NCBI GenBank assembly: GCA_020052975.1 | Contig: JAGVOC010000134.1 | Span: 1 to 7,698, forward strand | Direction: 5' to 3' | Length of the DNA: 7,698 bases | Source: Desulfobacterales bacterium | Lineage (GTDB): Bacteria > Desulfobacterota > Desulfobacteria > Desulfobacterales > RPRI01 | Part shown: positions 1-6,556 of the stretch, piece by piece | Layout: each line of letters begins with the position of its first letter | Position numbering within the stretch: position 1 is the stretch's first letter | The notes under the pieces: model-generated | What the model was told of the DNA's origin: nothing | What the model saw: the letters and a program-made list of their open reading frames with translations, nothing else | Database searches by the model: none | Made by a program: the position numbers and the translations under genes

Positions 1-1158
1 AAAAAGAATGTCGAATATTCTGCAAAGATCCTTGACGCGTCAAAAGCATTGCGGTTTCCATCCCTGACTCTTGACAGCAGTTATACTCTGCTCAATCATT
101 CTCCTGCCGCCGCTGTTGAGAACCCTCTTCTCCCCTTTAACCAGCTTCCCATGGCTGAAGACAAGAGTTTTTCCTACACTACTTTGGTCTCGCTGCCTCT
201 TTTTACCAGCGGCCGCATCAGCAGCAGCATTGATGCTGCCGGTTCGAGCCTCAATGCTGAACGGCATAATGAGAAGACAATGGTCCTCGATCTCAAGCTT
301 AATGTTGCAGACGCATATATTTCCGTTTTGCGTGTGCGTCATCTCGTCGAAGTTGCCGAGAGCAACGTAAACAGCCTTGTTTCCTATACGCGTGATGTCT
401 CGAATTTCTATGATCAGGGAATGATTACGGAAAACGATCTCCTTGCAGCACAGGTCGAATTGTCCGATGCCCGCCAGCGTTTCATGCAGGCGGAGAACAG
501 ACTGAATATCGCAAAAGCCTCTTATAACAGACTGACAGGACGTGCGCTTGACGCAGAGGTCTCGCTTGACGATCTTTTCGCCGAACCCGTGAAAACCCCT
601 TTAAATGAACTCACCGCACTGGCTCTGGAAAGAAGGCCGGAGTTGTCATCTTTTGAAGAACAGGTAAAATCCCTCCGTTTTCAGGCATCTGAAGTCCGCT
701 CAGTGGTATTGCCTCAGGTAGTGTTGAAGGGAAGTTACAGTTATACGGAAAACAGGTATCAGGTATATGAGAACCTCTGGTCCGCCACCCTCGGCCTGAG
801 GTGGGAACTCTTCGACGGAGGCTCCGCCCGCCATAACGCTGCGGCGCTCATCCTGAAGTCAGAGTCTCTGGACAAACTCAGAGCAGACCTTTCCTCGCTT
901 ATTGCCCTCCAGGTGCGTCAGTCTTTTCTCGACCTCGATGAAACACTCAAGCGCATAGAGGTCACCCGTGAGGCAATGTCACAGGCAGAGGAAAATCTCA
1001 AGGTAGCAAAGGTGCGGTACCGCGAAGGGGTCGGCACGAATACGGAAGTGCTCGATGCAGAAACACTTCGCGTGAAAAGCTACAGCAATTACTACAATGC
1101 GGTGTATGACGCAGTCCTGTCCAAATTCCGCCTGCAGTATGCGACCGGTGTGCTTTAG
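1..1158 (+). CDS. TolC-family outer-membrane efflux protein, 5'-truncated by window edge
   Basis: The frame is open from base 1 (first residues KKNVEYSAKILDASKALRF) to TAG at 1156-1158. That gives 385 residues; the signal peptide and roughly the first 50-80 residues of a usual 420-480-residue TolC homologue lie off the window. A TTG at 49 could be mistaken for a start, but the coding frame clearly continues upstream of it. Two OEP repeats are visible. The first has 'YTTLVSLPLFTSGRISSSI' followed by long alpha-helical coiled coil with 'NFYDQGMITENDLLAAQVEL'. The second has 'LGLRWELFDGGSARHNA' and the helical 'AKVRYREGVGTNTEVLDAE' near the C-terminus. Such proteins form the trimeric outer-membrane channel of tripartite efflux or type I secretion systems; the fusion protein and pump genes would be expected upstream, outside the window. 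It converges on the downstream minus-strand gene with a 2-bp gap. The substrate cannot be deduced. Confidence 0.9.
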   Translation, partial: KKNVEYSAKILDASKALRFPSLTLDSSYTLLNHSPAAAVENPLLPFNQLPMAEDKSFSYTTLVSLPLFTSGRISSSIDAAGSSLNAERHNEKTMVLDLKLNVADAYISVLRVRHLVEVAESNVNSLVSYTRDVSNFYDQGMITENDLLAAQVELSDARQRFMQAENRLNIAKASYNRLTGRALDAEVSLDDLFAEPVKTPLNELTALALERRPELSSFEEQVKSLRFQASEVRSVVLPQVVLKGSYSYTENRYQVYENLWSATLGLRWELFDGGSARHNAAALILKSESLDKLRADLSSLIALQVRQSFLDLDETLKRIEVTREAMSQAEENLKVAKVRYREGVGTNTEVLDAETLRVKSYSNYYNAVYDAVLSKFRLQYATGVL

Positions 1159-1160
1159 TA

Positions 1161-2786
1161 TCAGTTCCCGGAATTAATTTCTGACGCACTTCCCCTTACA
1201 ATCCCTGCGAGTATCTCCCTGTTGTCCTGAACATCGGTTGTGGTGACCATAGTCCGGATAGAAAATACCTTTAATGCGTCAGAAACAGAAAGCGTTCCTT
1301 CTCCTGAATCTTTCCTGCCGGCAAAAGGAAACACATCAGGGCCTCGCTGACACATACAGTTAATATTCACCCGGCATACCTGATTGACCAGGATATCGGT
1401 CAGTTTCCGCATTATTTCGGTGTCTTTCCCGAAAATACTCGCCTGCTGACCGTAACTTGACTCAATAATATACCGCACCGGTATTTCAATGTCGTCGAAA
1501 GGCACAACCGGCACCACAGGCCCGAACTGCTCCTCACGATAAATCCGCATTTCTTCATTCACGGGATAAAGCAAGGTCGGACGGAATAAGTTTCCCTGTA
1601 CAAATCCGCCGGACCTGTTCATGATACGGGCTCCATGTTTTTTTGCATCTTTCACAAGTTCGTTCAGAAACACCGTCCTGTCCGGTTCCGCAAGAGGGGT
1701 GATCACAACGCCCTCTTCCCAAGGCATACCGCACTTCAAACGGCCCATCTGTTCTGCAAAACCCTCGATAAATTCACCGGCAATCTTCGAGTGCACAAAA
1801 AGTATTTTCAGGGCGGTGCACCGCTGTCCGTTGAAGGCAAGACTCCCCTGAACGCATGCTCTTATCGCAAGCTCAATGTCTGCATCCGGAAGGACGATCC
1901 CGGGGTTCTTTGCCTCCAGTCCCAATATGGAACGGAGCCTGTGAGGTTTCGGGTGCATGCTTTTCAGTTTTTCCGCAACCCTGCTCGAACCGATAAATGC
2001 AAGCACATCAACCTTCCCTGTGCGCAATATAGGGGGAATAATCTGCTTTCCCTCCCCGTACACGATATTCACTACGCCCGGAGGGAATGAAGTCCGGAAT
2101 GCACCGAGCAGCGGATAGTGAAGGAGTACCCCCAGTTTCGGAGGCTTGATCACCGCAGTATTCCCCATAATCAGCGCCGGGATGAGTATGGATATTGTCT
2201 CATTCAGCGGATAGTTATAGGGTCCCATACAGAGCACCACCCCCAACGGCGCCCTCCGTATATGACCGAGAATACCTTGTTCTCTCACACATTGAGAGGA
2301 AGAACGGTCGAGACTTTTTACCGCATCAATGGTGTTCCTGATGTACTCGGCAGTGCGGTCGAATTCCTGTAATGCCCCTTCCCGCGATTTTCCTATCTCC
2401 CACATGAAGAGAGTGAGTATCTCTTCTTTTTTCGAAAGCATCTCTGCAAGAAAGGTTTCAACACACGCGATTCTTTCATGGACAGACATCGAGGGCCAGC
2501 GCCCCCTTCCATGATCATATGCAGAGATCGCAGCCTCAAGGGCTTCCATAGATTCTTTTTCTCCGAGGAGCGGATACGATCCTATCACCGGCTGTACAAT
2601 TCCTGAAACAGTTTTCACATATATGGGCGAACGGATTTCCTGCATCTCCCCGTCCCACAACCGCAATTCTCCGTTAATCAGATATTCCCGCTGCATGACC
2701 GGATTGTTCATACGAAATCGGTCCGGGATATCAGAAATATCCGGGAACAGATCCTCATTCTTGTTTTCTACCACTATGTTCTTCAT
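1161..2786 (-). CDS. gapN: NADP-dependent glyceraldehyde-3-phosphate dehydrogenase-like aldehyde dehydrogenase (GapN type)
   Basis: A 541-residue ALDH-superfamily protein. The family's non-phosphorylating enzyme oxidises glyceraldehyde-3-phosphate directly to 3-phosphoglycerate, making NADPH in the cytoplasm and bypassing phosphoglycerate kinase. Visible ALDH residues are N191 in 'GPYNYPLNE', K214 in 'VIKPP', 'FIGSS' at 264-268, the general base E291 in 'LGLEAKNPG', the nucleophile C323 in 'NGQRCTALK' and the 'EEQFGPV' motif near 418. Residues that, from memory of Streptococcus GapN, bind the substrate phosphate appear conserved: R144 ('DRTAEYI'), Y192, R322 next to the catalytic Cys, and R481 in 'CQRGPDVFPF'. 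It is longer than the ~475-residue streptococcal enzyme because of an N-terminal stretch ('LFPDISDIPDRFR'), which I associate with long-form GapN relatives, and a ~24-residue C-terminal tail. ATG at 2786 is the only upstream start: one codon further back is an in-frame stop. A related aldehyde substrate cannot be excluded. Confidence 0.85.
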   Translation of the reverse strand: MKNIVVENKNEDLFPDISDIPDRFRMNNPVMQREYLINGELRLWDGEMQEIRSPIYVKTVSGIVQPVIGSYPLLGEKESMEALEAAISAYDHGRGRWPSMSVHERIACVETFLAEMLSKKEEILTLFMWEIGKSREGALQEFDRTAEYIRNTIDAVKSLDRSSSQCVREQGILGHIRRAPLGVVLCMGPYNYPLNETISILIPALIMGNTAVIKPPKLGVLLHYPLLGAFRTSFPPGVVNIVYGEGKQIIPPILRTGKVDVLAFIGSSRVAEKLKSMHPKPHRLRSILGLEAKNPGIVLPDADIELAIRACVQGSLAFNGQRCTALKILFVHSKIAGEFIEGFAEQMGRLKCGMPWEEGVVITPLAEPDRTVFLNELVKDAKKHGARIMNRSGGFVQGNLFRPTLLYPVNEEMRIYREEQFGPVVPVVPFDDIEIPVRYIIESSYGQQASIFGKDTEIMRKLTDILVNQVCRVNINCMCQRGPDVFPFAGRKDSGEGTLSVSDALKVFSIRTMVTTTDVQDNREILAGIVRGSASEINSGN

Positions 2787-2797
2787 GACTTATCCAT
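2783..2797 (-). promoter_or_regulatory. Four-codon upstream ORF overlapping the gapN start (ATGA)
   Basis: On the minus strand a good Shine-Dalgarno (GAAAGG, 2808-2803) sits 5 nt before an ATG at 2797 that encodes only M-D-K-S. Its TGA stop overlaps the gapN ATG as ATGA. The same Shine-Dalgarno is about 14 nt from the gapN ATG, longer than usual. Ribosomes may start on the mini-ORF and re-initiate at gapN, or this may simply be a loosely spaced ribosome site. Confidence 0.35.
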
Positions 2798-2823
2798 GGC
2801 TTCCTTTCAGAAATCAAAAATTT

Positions 2824-2853
2824 ATTTTATTACAGAAACAGTTCTTTCTACAA
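2824..2853 (-). promoter_or_regulatory. Possible sigma70-type promoter of gapN
   Basis: On the minus strand, TTGTAG (2853-2848) and TAAAAT (2829-2824) are separated by 18 bp and lie about 40 bp upstream of the gapN start. The -10 matches the consensus at 5 of 6 positions and the -35 is weak. The stretch is AT-rich, so a chance match is possible. Confidence 0.3.
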
Positions 2854-3276
2854 GTGGGAGAACTTAAGGGGTATAGATAATCTTTTGTATCGGGGATTTA
2901 AAAAGTTCTGACACATGATATATTTGTTGGTATTATGTCGAATTTCTCACCTACAAAAAAGTTGCGCCTTCACAGTTCACCTGCTTATACGCATCGGTCA
3001 AAAATAAAAATCTTTGAAGAGTACATCCGGGACTGAATATGCCAAGATTTGTCTGCAAAGAATCTTTCGGGTCGAAATAAATAGCTGTCTTCTGAAAAGC
3101 AGGGTTTGTTTTTCCTGGCAACAAATGAAAGAAGACACAAATTTTCTAAGTAGCATTTGTTTTGATCTGAACTGCGCCTGTTTCTCGGTTCTATCCGAAA
3201 AGCATAAAACGTTTCTGCCACCTACAAGCCAACGTGGTTCAATTAATTGTAACAGTGAAGATTTCCAAGAGTACTA
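2854..3276. other. Gene-free stretch between gapN and the cassette array
   Basis: No convincing gene. Two short open frames exist here (minus 2985-3221 with a GTG start, plus 3014-3331 with a TTG start). Both have protein-unlike composition and poor ribosome sites, and the plus one runs into the terminal attC-like site. I see no second attC. The stretch may be the chromosomal boundary of the array, a remnant cassette that lost its attC, or a non-coding cassette. Confidence 0.5.
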
Positions 3277-3337
3277 TGCGAACGTTGCGCTTCAGCCGCG
3301 CAGCTTTTTATTGTCGGCTGAAAGCGCCTAGTTAGCC
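3277..3337 (-). other. attC-like site 1 (end of cassette IV)
   Basis: A 61-bp site. On the plus strand the arms GCGCTTCAGCCG (3287-3298) and CGGCTGAAAGCGC (3315-3327) pair with one extra base, the extrahelical base typical of attC. The minus-strand R'' box is GGCTAAC (3337-3331), the exact reverse complement of the core GTTAGCC at the front of cassette IV (3853-3847). The TAA stop of the cassette IV gene lies inside R''. The outer R' box (minus GTTCGCA, 3283-3277) keeps GTT but departs from GTTRRRY, as might happen at the end of an array. Confidence 0.75.
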
Positions 3338-3826
3338 TTTTACCAAGTAAAATAGCCAAAATGATAGTGCGGAACCAACAACAAGAAAATAGAAAACGAT
3401 TGGTTGCCAACTGAAGTATTCTGCCTTTCGCTCGCTATCAGCCTTATATAAGGGTATGACTATTTCTTGTTCGGGATTGTTCGATAGTTCGCATATATTA
3501 CAATATGCTTCTTTTGCAGTACCTTGCCACCCGTGCTTAATTCTGTGCCAACGACGATCCCATATGCAAAAGATCAGCATTAATATTAAAAGCGTGGCTG
3601 ATACAAAACACTGGGCTAAATATTGCTGAGGGAGTTTTATGCCCAACGCTACAAGTCCAGCGAAAATCACCAGCGAATAGTTCATATTTCTTTGCCGGTA
3701 CATATCAGCATGCGTTACTTTCGACTCAGCTTTTTCAAACAACAGAGTTAAGATTTCAATTCTCTTTTCTGGATCCTTAGAGCTTTTCAGTATAACTGAA
3801 TTACCATGTTCTTCAACTTCGCTCAT
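3332..3826 (-). CDS. Three-TM membrane protein of unknown function (cassette IV)
   Basis: 164 residues, family not recognised. The N-terminus is charged and helical (residues 17-48, including 'EKRIEILTLLFEKAESKV'). Two hydrophobic segments follow at about 50-64 and 70-88, then a basic and soluble loop ('WDRRWHRIKHGW' to about 138), then a third segment at 141-161 that nearly ends the protein. The start is ATG at 3826, about 6 nt after AAAGGA and ~25 bp inside the cassette boundary, the usual layout for a cassette gene. The stop overlaps R'' of attC 1. It follows the cyclase-like gene in the same orientation, with attC 2 between them. Helix-plus-TM proteins of this size recall the membrane effectors of nucleotide-signalling defence systems (PycTM, SLATT-type), but no family-specific motif could be confirmed by eye. 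Confidence 0.85.
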   Translation of the reverse strand: MSEVEEHGNSVILKSSKDPEKRIEILTLLFEKAESKVTHADMYRQRNMNYSLVIFAGLVALGIKLPQQYLAQCFVSATLLILMLIFCIWDRRWHRIKHGWQGTAKEAYCNICELSNNPEQEIVIPLYKADSERKAEYFSWQPIVFYFLVVGSALSFWLFYLVKG

Positions 3827-3846
3827 ATCCTATCCTTTTGTTCTAA

Positions 3847-3895
3847 GGCTAACGACGAGTTGAGCCGCTATGGCGGCTCGAATGAATCGTTAACT
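3847..3895 (-). other. attC-like site 2 (end of cassette III), very short
   Basis: A 49-bp site. The outer boxes are, on the plus strand, GGCTAACGA (3847-3855) and TCGTTAACT (3887-3895), which pair over eight bases with one mismatch. The inner arms TTGAGCCGC (3860-3868) and GCGGCTCGAA (3873-3882) pair with one extrahelical G, leaving a 4-nt loop. The minus-strand R' is GTTAGCC and R'' is AGTTAAC. R'' is the exact reverse complement of the core GTTAACT at the front of cassette III (4826-4820). It is shorter than the ~57-60 bp of most compact attC sites. Confidence 0.8.
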
Positions 3896-3918
3896 TATCG
3901 CTTTTGACGAATATTTCT

Positions 3919-4770
3919 TCATGTTTTGTTTAGGTCGATAGCAAGGTGGGGCTGGTTCATCTTGGCTCCAGTGACCCACCGATTATGGTATTGTGCGAAG
4001 TGCTTCAGTTTTGCCAACACATCAGGCTTGTTGGCATTATTTTGAATGGCGAGGGTTATGCCTTGCTTGATATGATGAAGCACATTCTGTGCATTCCGGA
4101 AAATACGAAGGCTCTTGTAAATATCAAGACAGAAGTAACCATCCTCTCCATCCTTATAGAAATATTTATCGATGTTCGGGTAGCCAATTTCCCGGAGATA
4201 TTGCAACACGTGTTCATCCATTACTATCCGAGGCGCCTTCGCTACACCTTTTTCTAGTTGGACTGCTCGGTTAAAAGCCTCGCTAAAAATAAAAAACTGG
4301 CGGTCACGTTCACTTTCGTAATGGTTTCCATAGGAAATTCCACCTCGTAATATGTACCCCATTTTACTGATAAAGAGCGTGGATAGCATGACCATTGCCG
4401 AAAAGAGGGTCTCAATACAATTGCCAACTGTTGTTTTCTCGTCATACAACTTGCAACGGAAATTAACCGCTGATACAGGCAGGGTGAAGATGAAGCTATC
4501 TGAGATGCATCTTACCCTGATGCTACTCACTACCTTGGAATAGTATTCCTGAATTTCCGGATCGGGTTCACCAGTAATATCTTCTAGCTCAAGTTGTGAC
4601 AGTTTCCGCATGGCATCGACGACTATGCCGTAGAACAAGTTCTCCATCTCTTTAACGAGTTCTGGTTTAGTGGCCACCCGTTCGACAAGGTCGCGATATC
4701 CTAAAATGTCGACAAAAACAACAATAGCATTGTCGAACACCTTGGCTTTTGATATCTGATTGGGCATCAT
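3919..4770 (-). CDS. Class III nucleotidyl-cyclase-like domain protein, uncharacterised (cassette III)
   Basis: 283 residues, soluble. The pattern of a class III cyclase fold can be read. 'VVFVDILGY' carries D21 in the place of the first metal aspartate. 'RCISDSFIF' carries D91 where the second metal aspartate of the beta hairpin is expected. 'LRGGISYGN' (141-149) and 'FSEAFNRAVQLEKGVAKAPRIVMD' (162-185, described here by its ends) match the later 'R.GI..G' and 'G.A.N.A..LE' elements. Many bacterial proteins with 'VDILGF...SDS...RGGIT.G...A..LE...PRI' are annotated only as hypothetical, so activity is not assured. Known relatives make cAMP or cGMP, or in Pycsar defence cCMP or cUMP. Two ATGs lie in tandem at 4770 and 4767; GGAG is 3 nt from the first and 6 nt from the second, so 4767 may be the true start. 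The gene occupies its own cassette, directly ahead of the three-TM protein cassette. Confidence 0.8.
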   Translation of the reverse strand: MMPNQISKAKVFDNAIVVFVDILGYRDLVERVATKPELVKEMENLFYGIVVDAMRKLSQLELEDITGEPDPEIQEYYSKVVSSIRVRCISDSFIFTLPVSAVNFRCKLYDEKTTVGNCIETLFSAMVMLSTLFISKMGYILRGGISYGNHYESERDRQFFIFSEAFNRAVQLEKGVAKAPRIVMDEHVLQYLREIGYPNIDKYFYKDGEDGYFCLDIYKSLRIFRNAQNVLHHIKQGITLAIQNNANKPDVLAKLKHFAQYHNRWVTGAKMNQPHLAIDLNKT

Positions 4771-4819
4771 ATACTCCAGATATAGATACGCTTTGACTAT
4801 CGCCTCTTGCTCTTTTAGA

Positions 4820-4903
4820 AGTTAACGATTGAAATCACTGGTGCCGCCATTGAATTTGCCCCGTAGGACCGCAGGCGTTGTCGGCATCCAGTGAATTGAT
4901 TTG
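4820..4903 (-). other. attC-like site 3 (end of cassette II), main part, interrupted by the IS
   Basis: On the plus strand, CACTGGTGCCG (4836-4846) pairs with CGGCATCCAGTG (4882-4893), leaving one extrahelical T. The plus-strand AGTTAAC (4820-4826) gives the minus-strand core GTTAACT, which opens cassette III. The other core box is displaced by the insertion to 6558-6564. Without the IS the site would be about 90 bp. Each arm then has eight bases between CCAGTGA (or its complement) and the GTT core, so the two halves are symmetric. Confidence 0.8.
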
Positions 4904-4923
4904 ATACTCATTAAGGCCCCCTC

Positions 4924-4950
4924 GAATCATACCCGAATCAGGTATGATTC
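4924..4950 (+). repeat. Perfect hairpin in the IS left end, ahead of the transposase
   Basis: GAATCATACC (4924-4933) and GGTATGATTC (4941-4950) are perfect 10-bp inverted copies around a 7-nt loop, CGAATCA. The hairpin ends 22 nt before the transposase Shine-Dalgarno. It could limit transposase translation from outside transcripts, bind transposase at the end, or be part of an RNA. Confidence 0.6.
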
Positions 4951-4984
4951 AGGAACCCAAATCTTTTCCTATAAGGAGGCCTTT

Positions 4985-6028
4985 ATGAGATTTTACACCA
5001 ATCAGCACAAATTTTATTGCGGAATCGATCTTCATGCAAGAACGATGTATCTTTGCATCCTGAACCAGGAGGGAAAGATCGTCCTGCACCGGGATATCAA
5101 AACGAACCCCGATACTTTTCTGAAGACAATCGCACCATATCGTAAGGATATTGTTGTTGCCGTAGAATGCATCTTCACCTGGTACTGGATCGCAGACCTG
5201 TGCAGCCGGGAGGACATTGCCTTTGTCTTAGGTCATGCTCTTTATATGAAAGCGATCCATGGTGGTAAGGCGAAAAACGACAAAGTTGATGCCTATAAGA
5301 TAGCGACCCTCCTGCGGGGAGGAATGATGCCTATGGCGTATGTGTATCCTTCCGATATGAGGGCAACCCGTGACCTCCTCAGAAGAAGAAATCACCTTGC
5401 AAGGAAAAGAGCTGAACTGATTGCCCATGTGCAGAACACACTTCATCAATATAACCTGCCAGAGATCGGAAAGAATATCGGCAAAAAAGGCAATCGGACA
5501 GGTATTGTTCAACGGTTTACCGACCCTGGGGTGCAAAAAAGCATTGAACTCGATCTCGCCCTGATAGACAACTATGATCAGCTGCTTCATCGCATTGAAC
5601 ATGAGATATCCCTGATCGCCAAGATCCATGATGCTGACGCATACTTTCGTCTCAGGTCTCTTCCCGGCATCGGCAGAATCCTCGGTCTCACGATCCTCTA
5701 TGAGATACATGACATAGCCAGATTCTCACGAGTCCAGGACTTCGTATCCTACTGCCGGCTTGTAAAATGTGCAAAGGAATCTGCAGGCAAGATCATCGGC
5801 TCCTCCGGCAAGAAGATCGGCAATGCTCACCTGAAATGGGCATTCTCGGAAGCCGCTGTCCTCTTTCTCAGGAGAAACCCGGAGGCCAAGAGGTATCGGG
5901 ATAAACTTGCACGGCAGCACGGCTCTGCAAAGTCATTGACCATCCTTGCCCATAAGATCGCGCGGGCTGTCTACTACATTCTCAAGCGTAAGGAGGTGTT
6001 TCAGCCAGAGGTGTTTTTCGCAAAATAA
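4985..6028 (+). CDS. IS110-family (IS1111-type) DEDD transposase/recombinase
   Basis: 347 residues, apparently full length. The N-terminal RuvC-like DEDD domain has D15 ('CGIDLHA'), E61 ('VVAVECIF'), D99 and D102 ('KAKNDKVDAYKIA'). The middle is helical and basic. The C-terminal Transposase_20-type domain starts with the helix-hairpin-helix-like 'LRSLPGIGRILGLTILYEI' (223-241). It contains 'KESAGK', where S266 probably corresponds to the catalytic serine of this family, and 'GSSGKKIGNAHLK'. Enzymes of this family excise the element as a circle and insert it with an element-encoded guide RNA. The start is ATG at 4985, because AAGGAGG (4973-4979) is 5 nt upstream. The frame extends back to a TTG at 4901, but that start would lie across the IS boundary and has no ribosome site. 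No frameshift or stop is seen, so the gene may be active. Confidence 0.92.
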   Translation: MRFYTNQHKFYCGIDLHARTMYLCILNQEGKIVLHRDIKTNPDTFLKTIAPYRKDIVVAVECIFTWYWIADLCSREDIAFVLGHALYMKAIHGGKAKNDKVDAYKIATLLRGGMMPMAYVYPSDMRATRDLLRRRNHLARKRAELIAHVQNTLHQYNLPEIGKNIGKKGNRTGIVQRFTDPGVQKSIELDLALIDNYDQLLHRIEHEISLIAKIHDADAYFRLRSLPGIGRILGLTILYEIHDIARFSRVQDFVSYCRLVKCAKESAGKIIGSSGKKIGNAHLKWAFSEAAVLFLRRNPEAKRYRDKLARQHGSAKSLTILAHKIARAVYYILKRKEVFQPEVFFAK

Positions 6029-6430
6029 ATGGGACCGGGTGAGCCTGTTGCGTCTAACTGGTGCCAACAGGGCAGAGTCCGATGGATGCTCTATGAAATA
6101 CCTGATTTCTACGGCTGGACCGTACCGTGGGCATCATGGAACGCAATTGCCCGGCGCCATTCCCGTTTGATTAGGACGCCCGGTCTCTCAGAGATATACA
6201 AGGGTTGTTCAGGGTTCTGCCCCTTACCCGATCCTGAAGCTAACTGGATGACACATCCTGTGTGAACCAGACTTTTGAATAGGACGGCATAAGGGTTCTG
6301 AATTGTTTCCAGGCCGCGGAGAACAAGAGCGATTGCTTTCTCCGCTGTCATCGTCGGTACGGGATCGATGCAATGTCCCGTACCTGCGGTTATTGAGCCT
6401 CGATAAGTGTTTGGTGCAGATCTTTTATCT
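6029..6430 (+). ncRNA. Structured right-end non-coding region, candidate seekRNA/bridge RNA locus
   Basis: No convincing gene, but several hairpins follow the transposase. CCTGTTG/CAACAGG (6044-6050, 6065-6071) has a 14-nt loop carrying GTCTAAC. GGATG/CATCC (6246-6250, 6254-6258) competes with ACACA/TGTGT (6251-6255, 6259-6263). GCGGAGAA/TTCTCCGC is at 6316-6323 and 6338-6345, and GGTACGGGA/TCCCGTACC at 6356-6364 and 6376-6384. Direct repeats are AGGGTTCTG (6211-6219, 6292-6300) with a related AGGGTTGTTC at 6201, and CTAACTGG (6054-6061, 6240-6247). ATAAGTGTT at 6403-6411 repeats the sequence across the IS right end (6552 ATAAG, then TGTT). IS1111-type elements are known to carry a guide RNA downstream of the transposase gene. 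Exact RNA ends and which hairpin is the guide are unknown. Confidence 0.45.
6356..6384 (+). repeat. Nine-base-pair perfect hairpin in the IS right end
   Basis: GGTACGGGA and TCCCGTACC flank an 11-nt loop, and an 8-bp hairpin (6316-6345) lies just upstream. No T-run follows, so a simple rho-independent terminator is unlikely. A structural element of the IS-encoded RNA is the better reading. Confidence 0.55.
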
Positions 6431-6533
6431 GACGCCGTTTTGGAAACCAAGTCAGAGCTGACTGACAATCTTTTAAGAAAATAAAGAAATGGAATTTATT
6501 CTCTTCTATTTCCGATCAGGTTCGCTTTTTCTC

Positions 6534-6539
6534 TTGACA
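6534..6539 (+). promoter_or_regulatory. Outward-facing consensus -35 at the IS right end (half of a circle-junction promoter)
   Basis: TTGACA is a perfect sigma70 -35 hexamer ending 17 bp inside the proposed right end. In the circular form, with one TG core retained, it would lie 18 bp from GATACT (4903-4908), a 4-of-6 match to the -10. In the inserted state the same spacing gives only weak hexamers in the flanking attC. Confidence 0.45.
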
Positions 6540-6556
6540 GTGCGGGGCCTTATAAG

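Larger units (their letters stand above)
4904..6556 (+). mobile_element. IS110-family, IS1111-type insertion sequence inserted in an attC site
   Basis: About 1653 bp. Subterminal inverted repeats are TTAAGGCCCC (4911-4920) and GGGGCCTTAT (6544-6553), nine of ten bases complementary. They lie 7 bp from the proposed left end and 3 bp from the proposed right end, the asymmetric placement I recall for IS1111-type elements. A TG dinucleotide flanks both sides (4902-4903 and 6557-6558) and there is no longer target duplication. The transposase gene is preceded by 81 bp and followed by 528 bp of non-coding DNA; the long right end also fits the IS1111 group. It lies opposite to the cassette genes. 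The ends were inferred from the reconstructed attC and could be off by one or two bases. Confidence 0.8.

Noticed and set aside
2985..3221. 78-codon minus-strand open frame that could be a fifth cassette gene
   Set aside because: GTG start without a well-placed Shine-Dalgarno, no recognisable protein pattern and no attC after it.
3014..3331. 105-codon plus-strand open frame
   Set aside because: TTG start, no ribosome site, Cys/Phe-rich protein-unlike composition, and it reads through attC site 1.
5228..5710. 160-codon minus-strand frame inside the transposase
   Set aside because: Antisense shadow of a gene with clear DEDD motifs.
6356..6384. Rho-independent terminator
   Set aside because: The stem is strong but no U-run follows on either strand.
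6109..6468. 119-codon minus-strand frame and 78-codon plus-strand frame in the IS right end
   Set aside because: They overlap the hairpins on opposite strands, lack ribosome sites and look like shadows of non-coding structured DNA.
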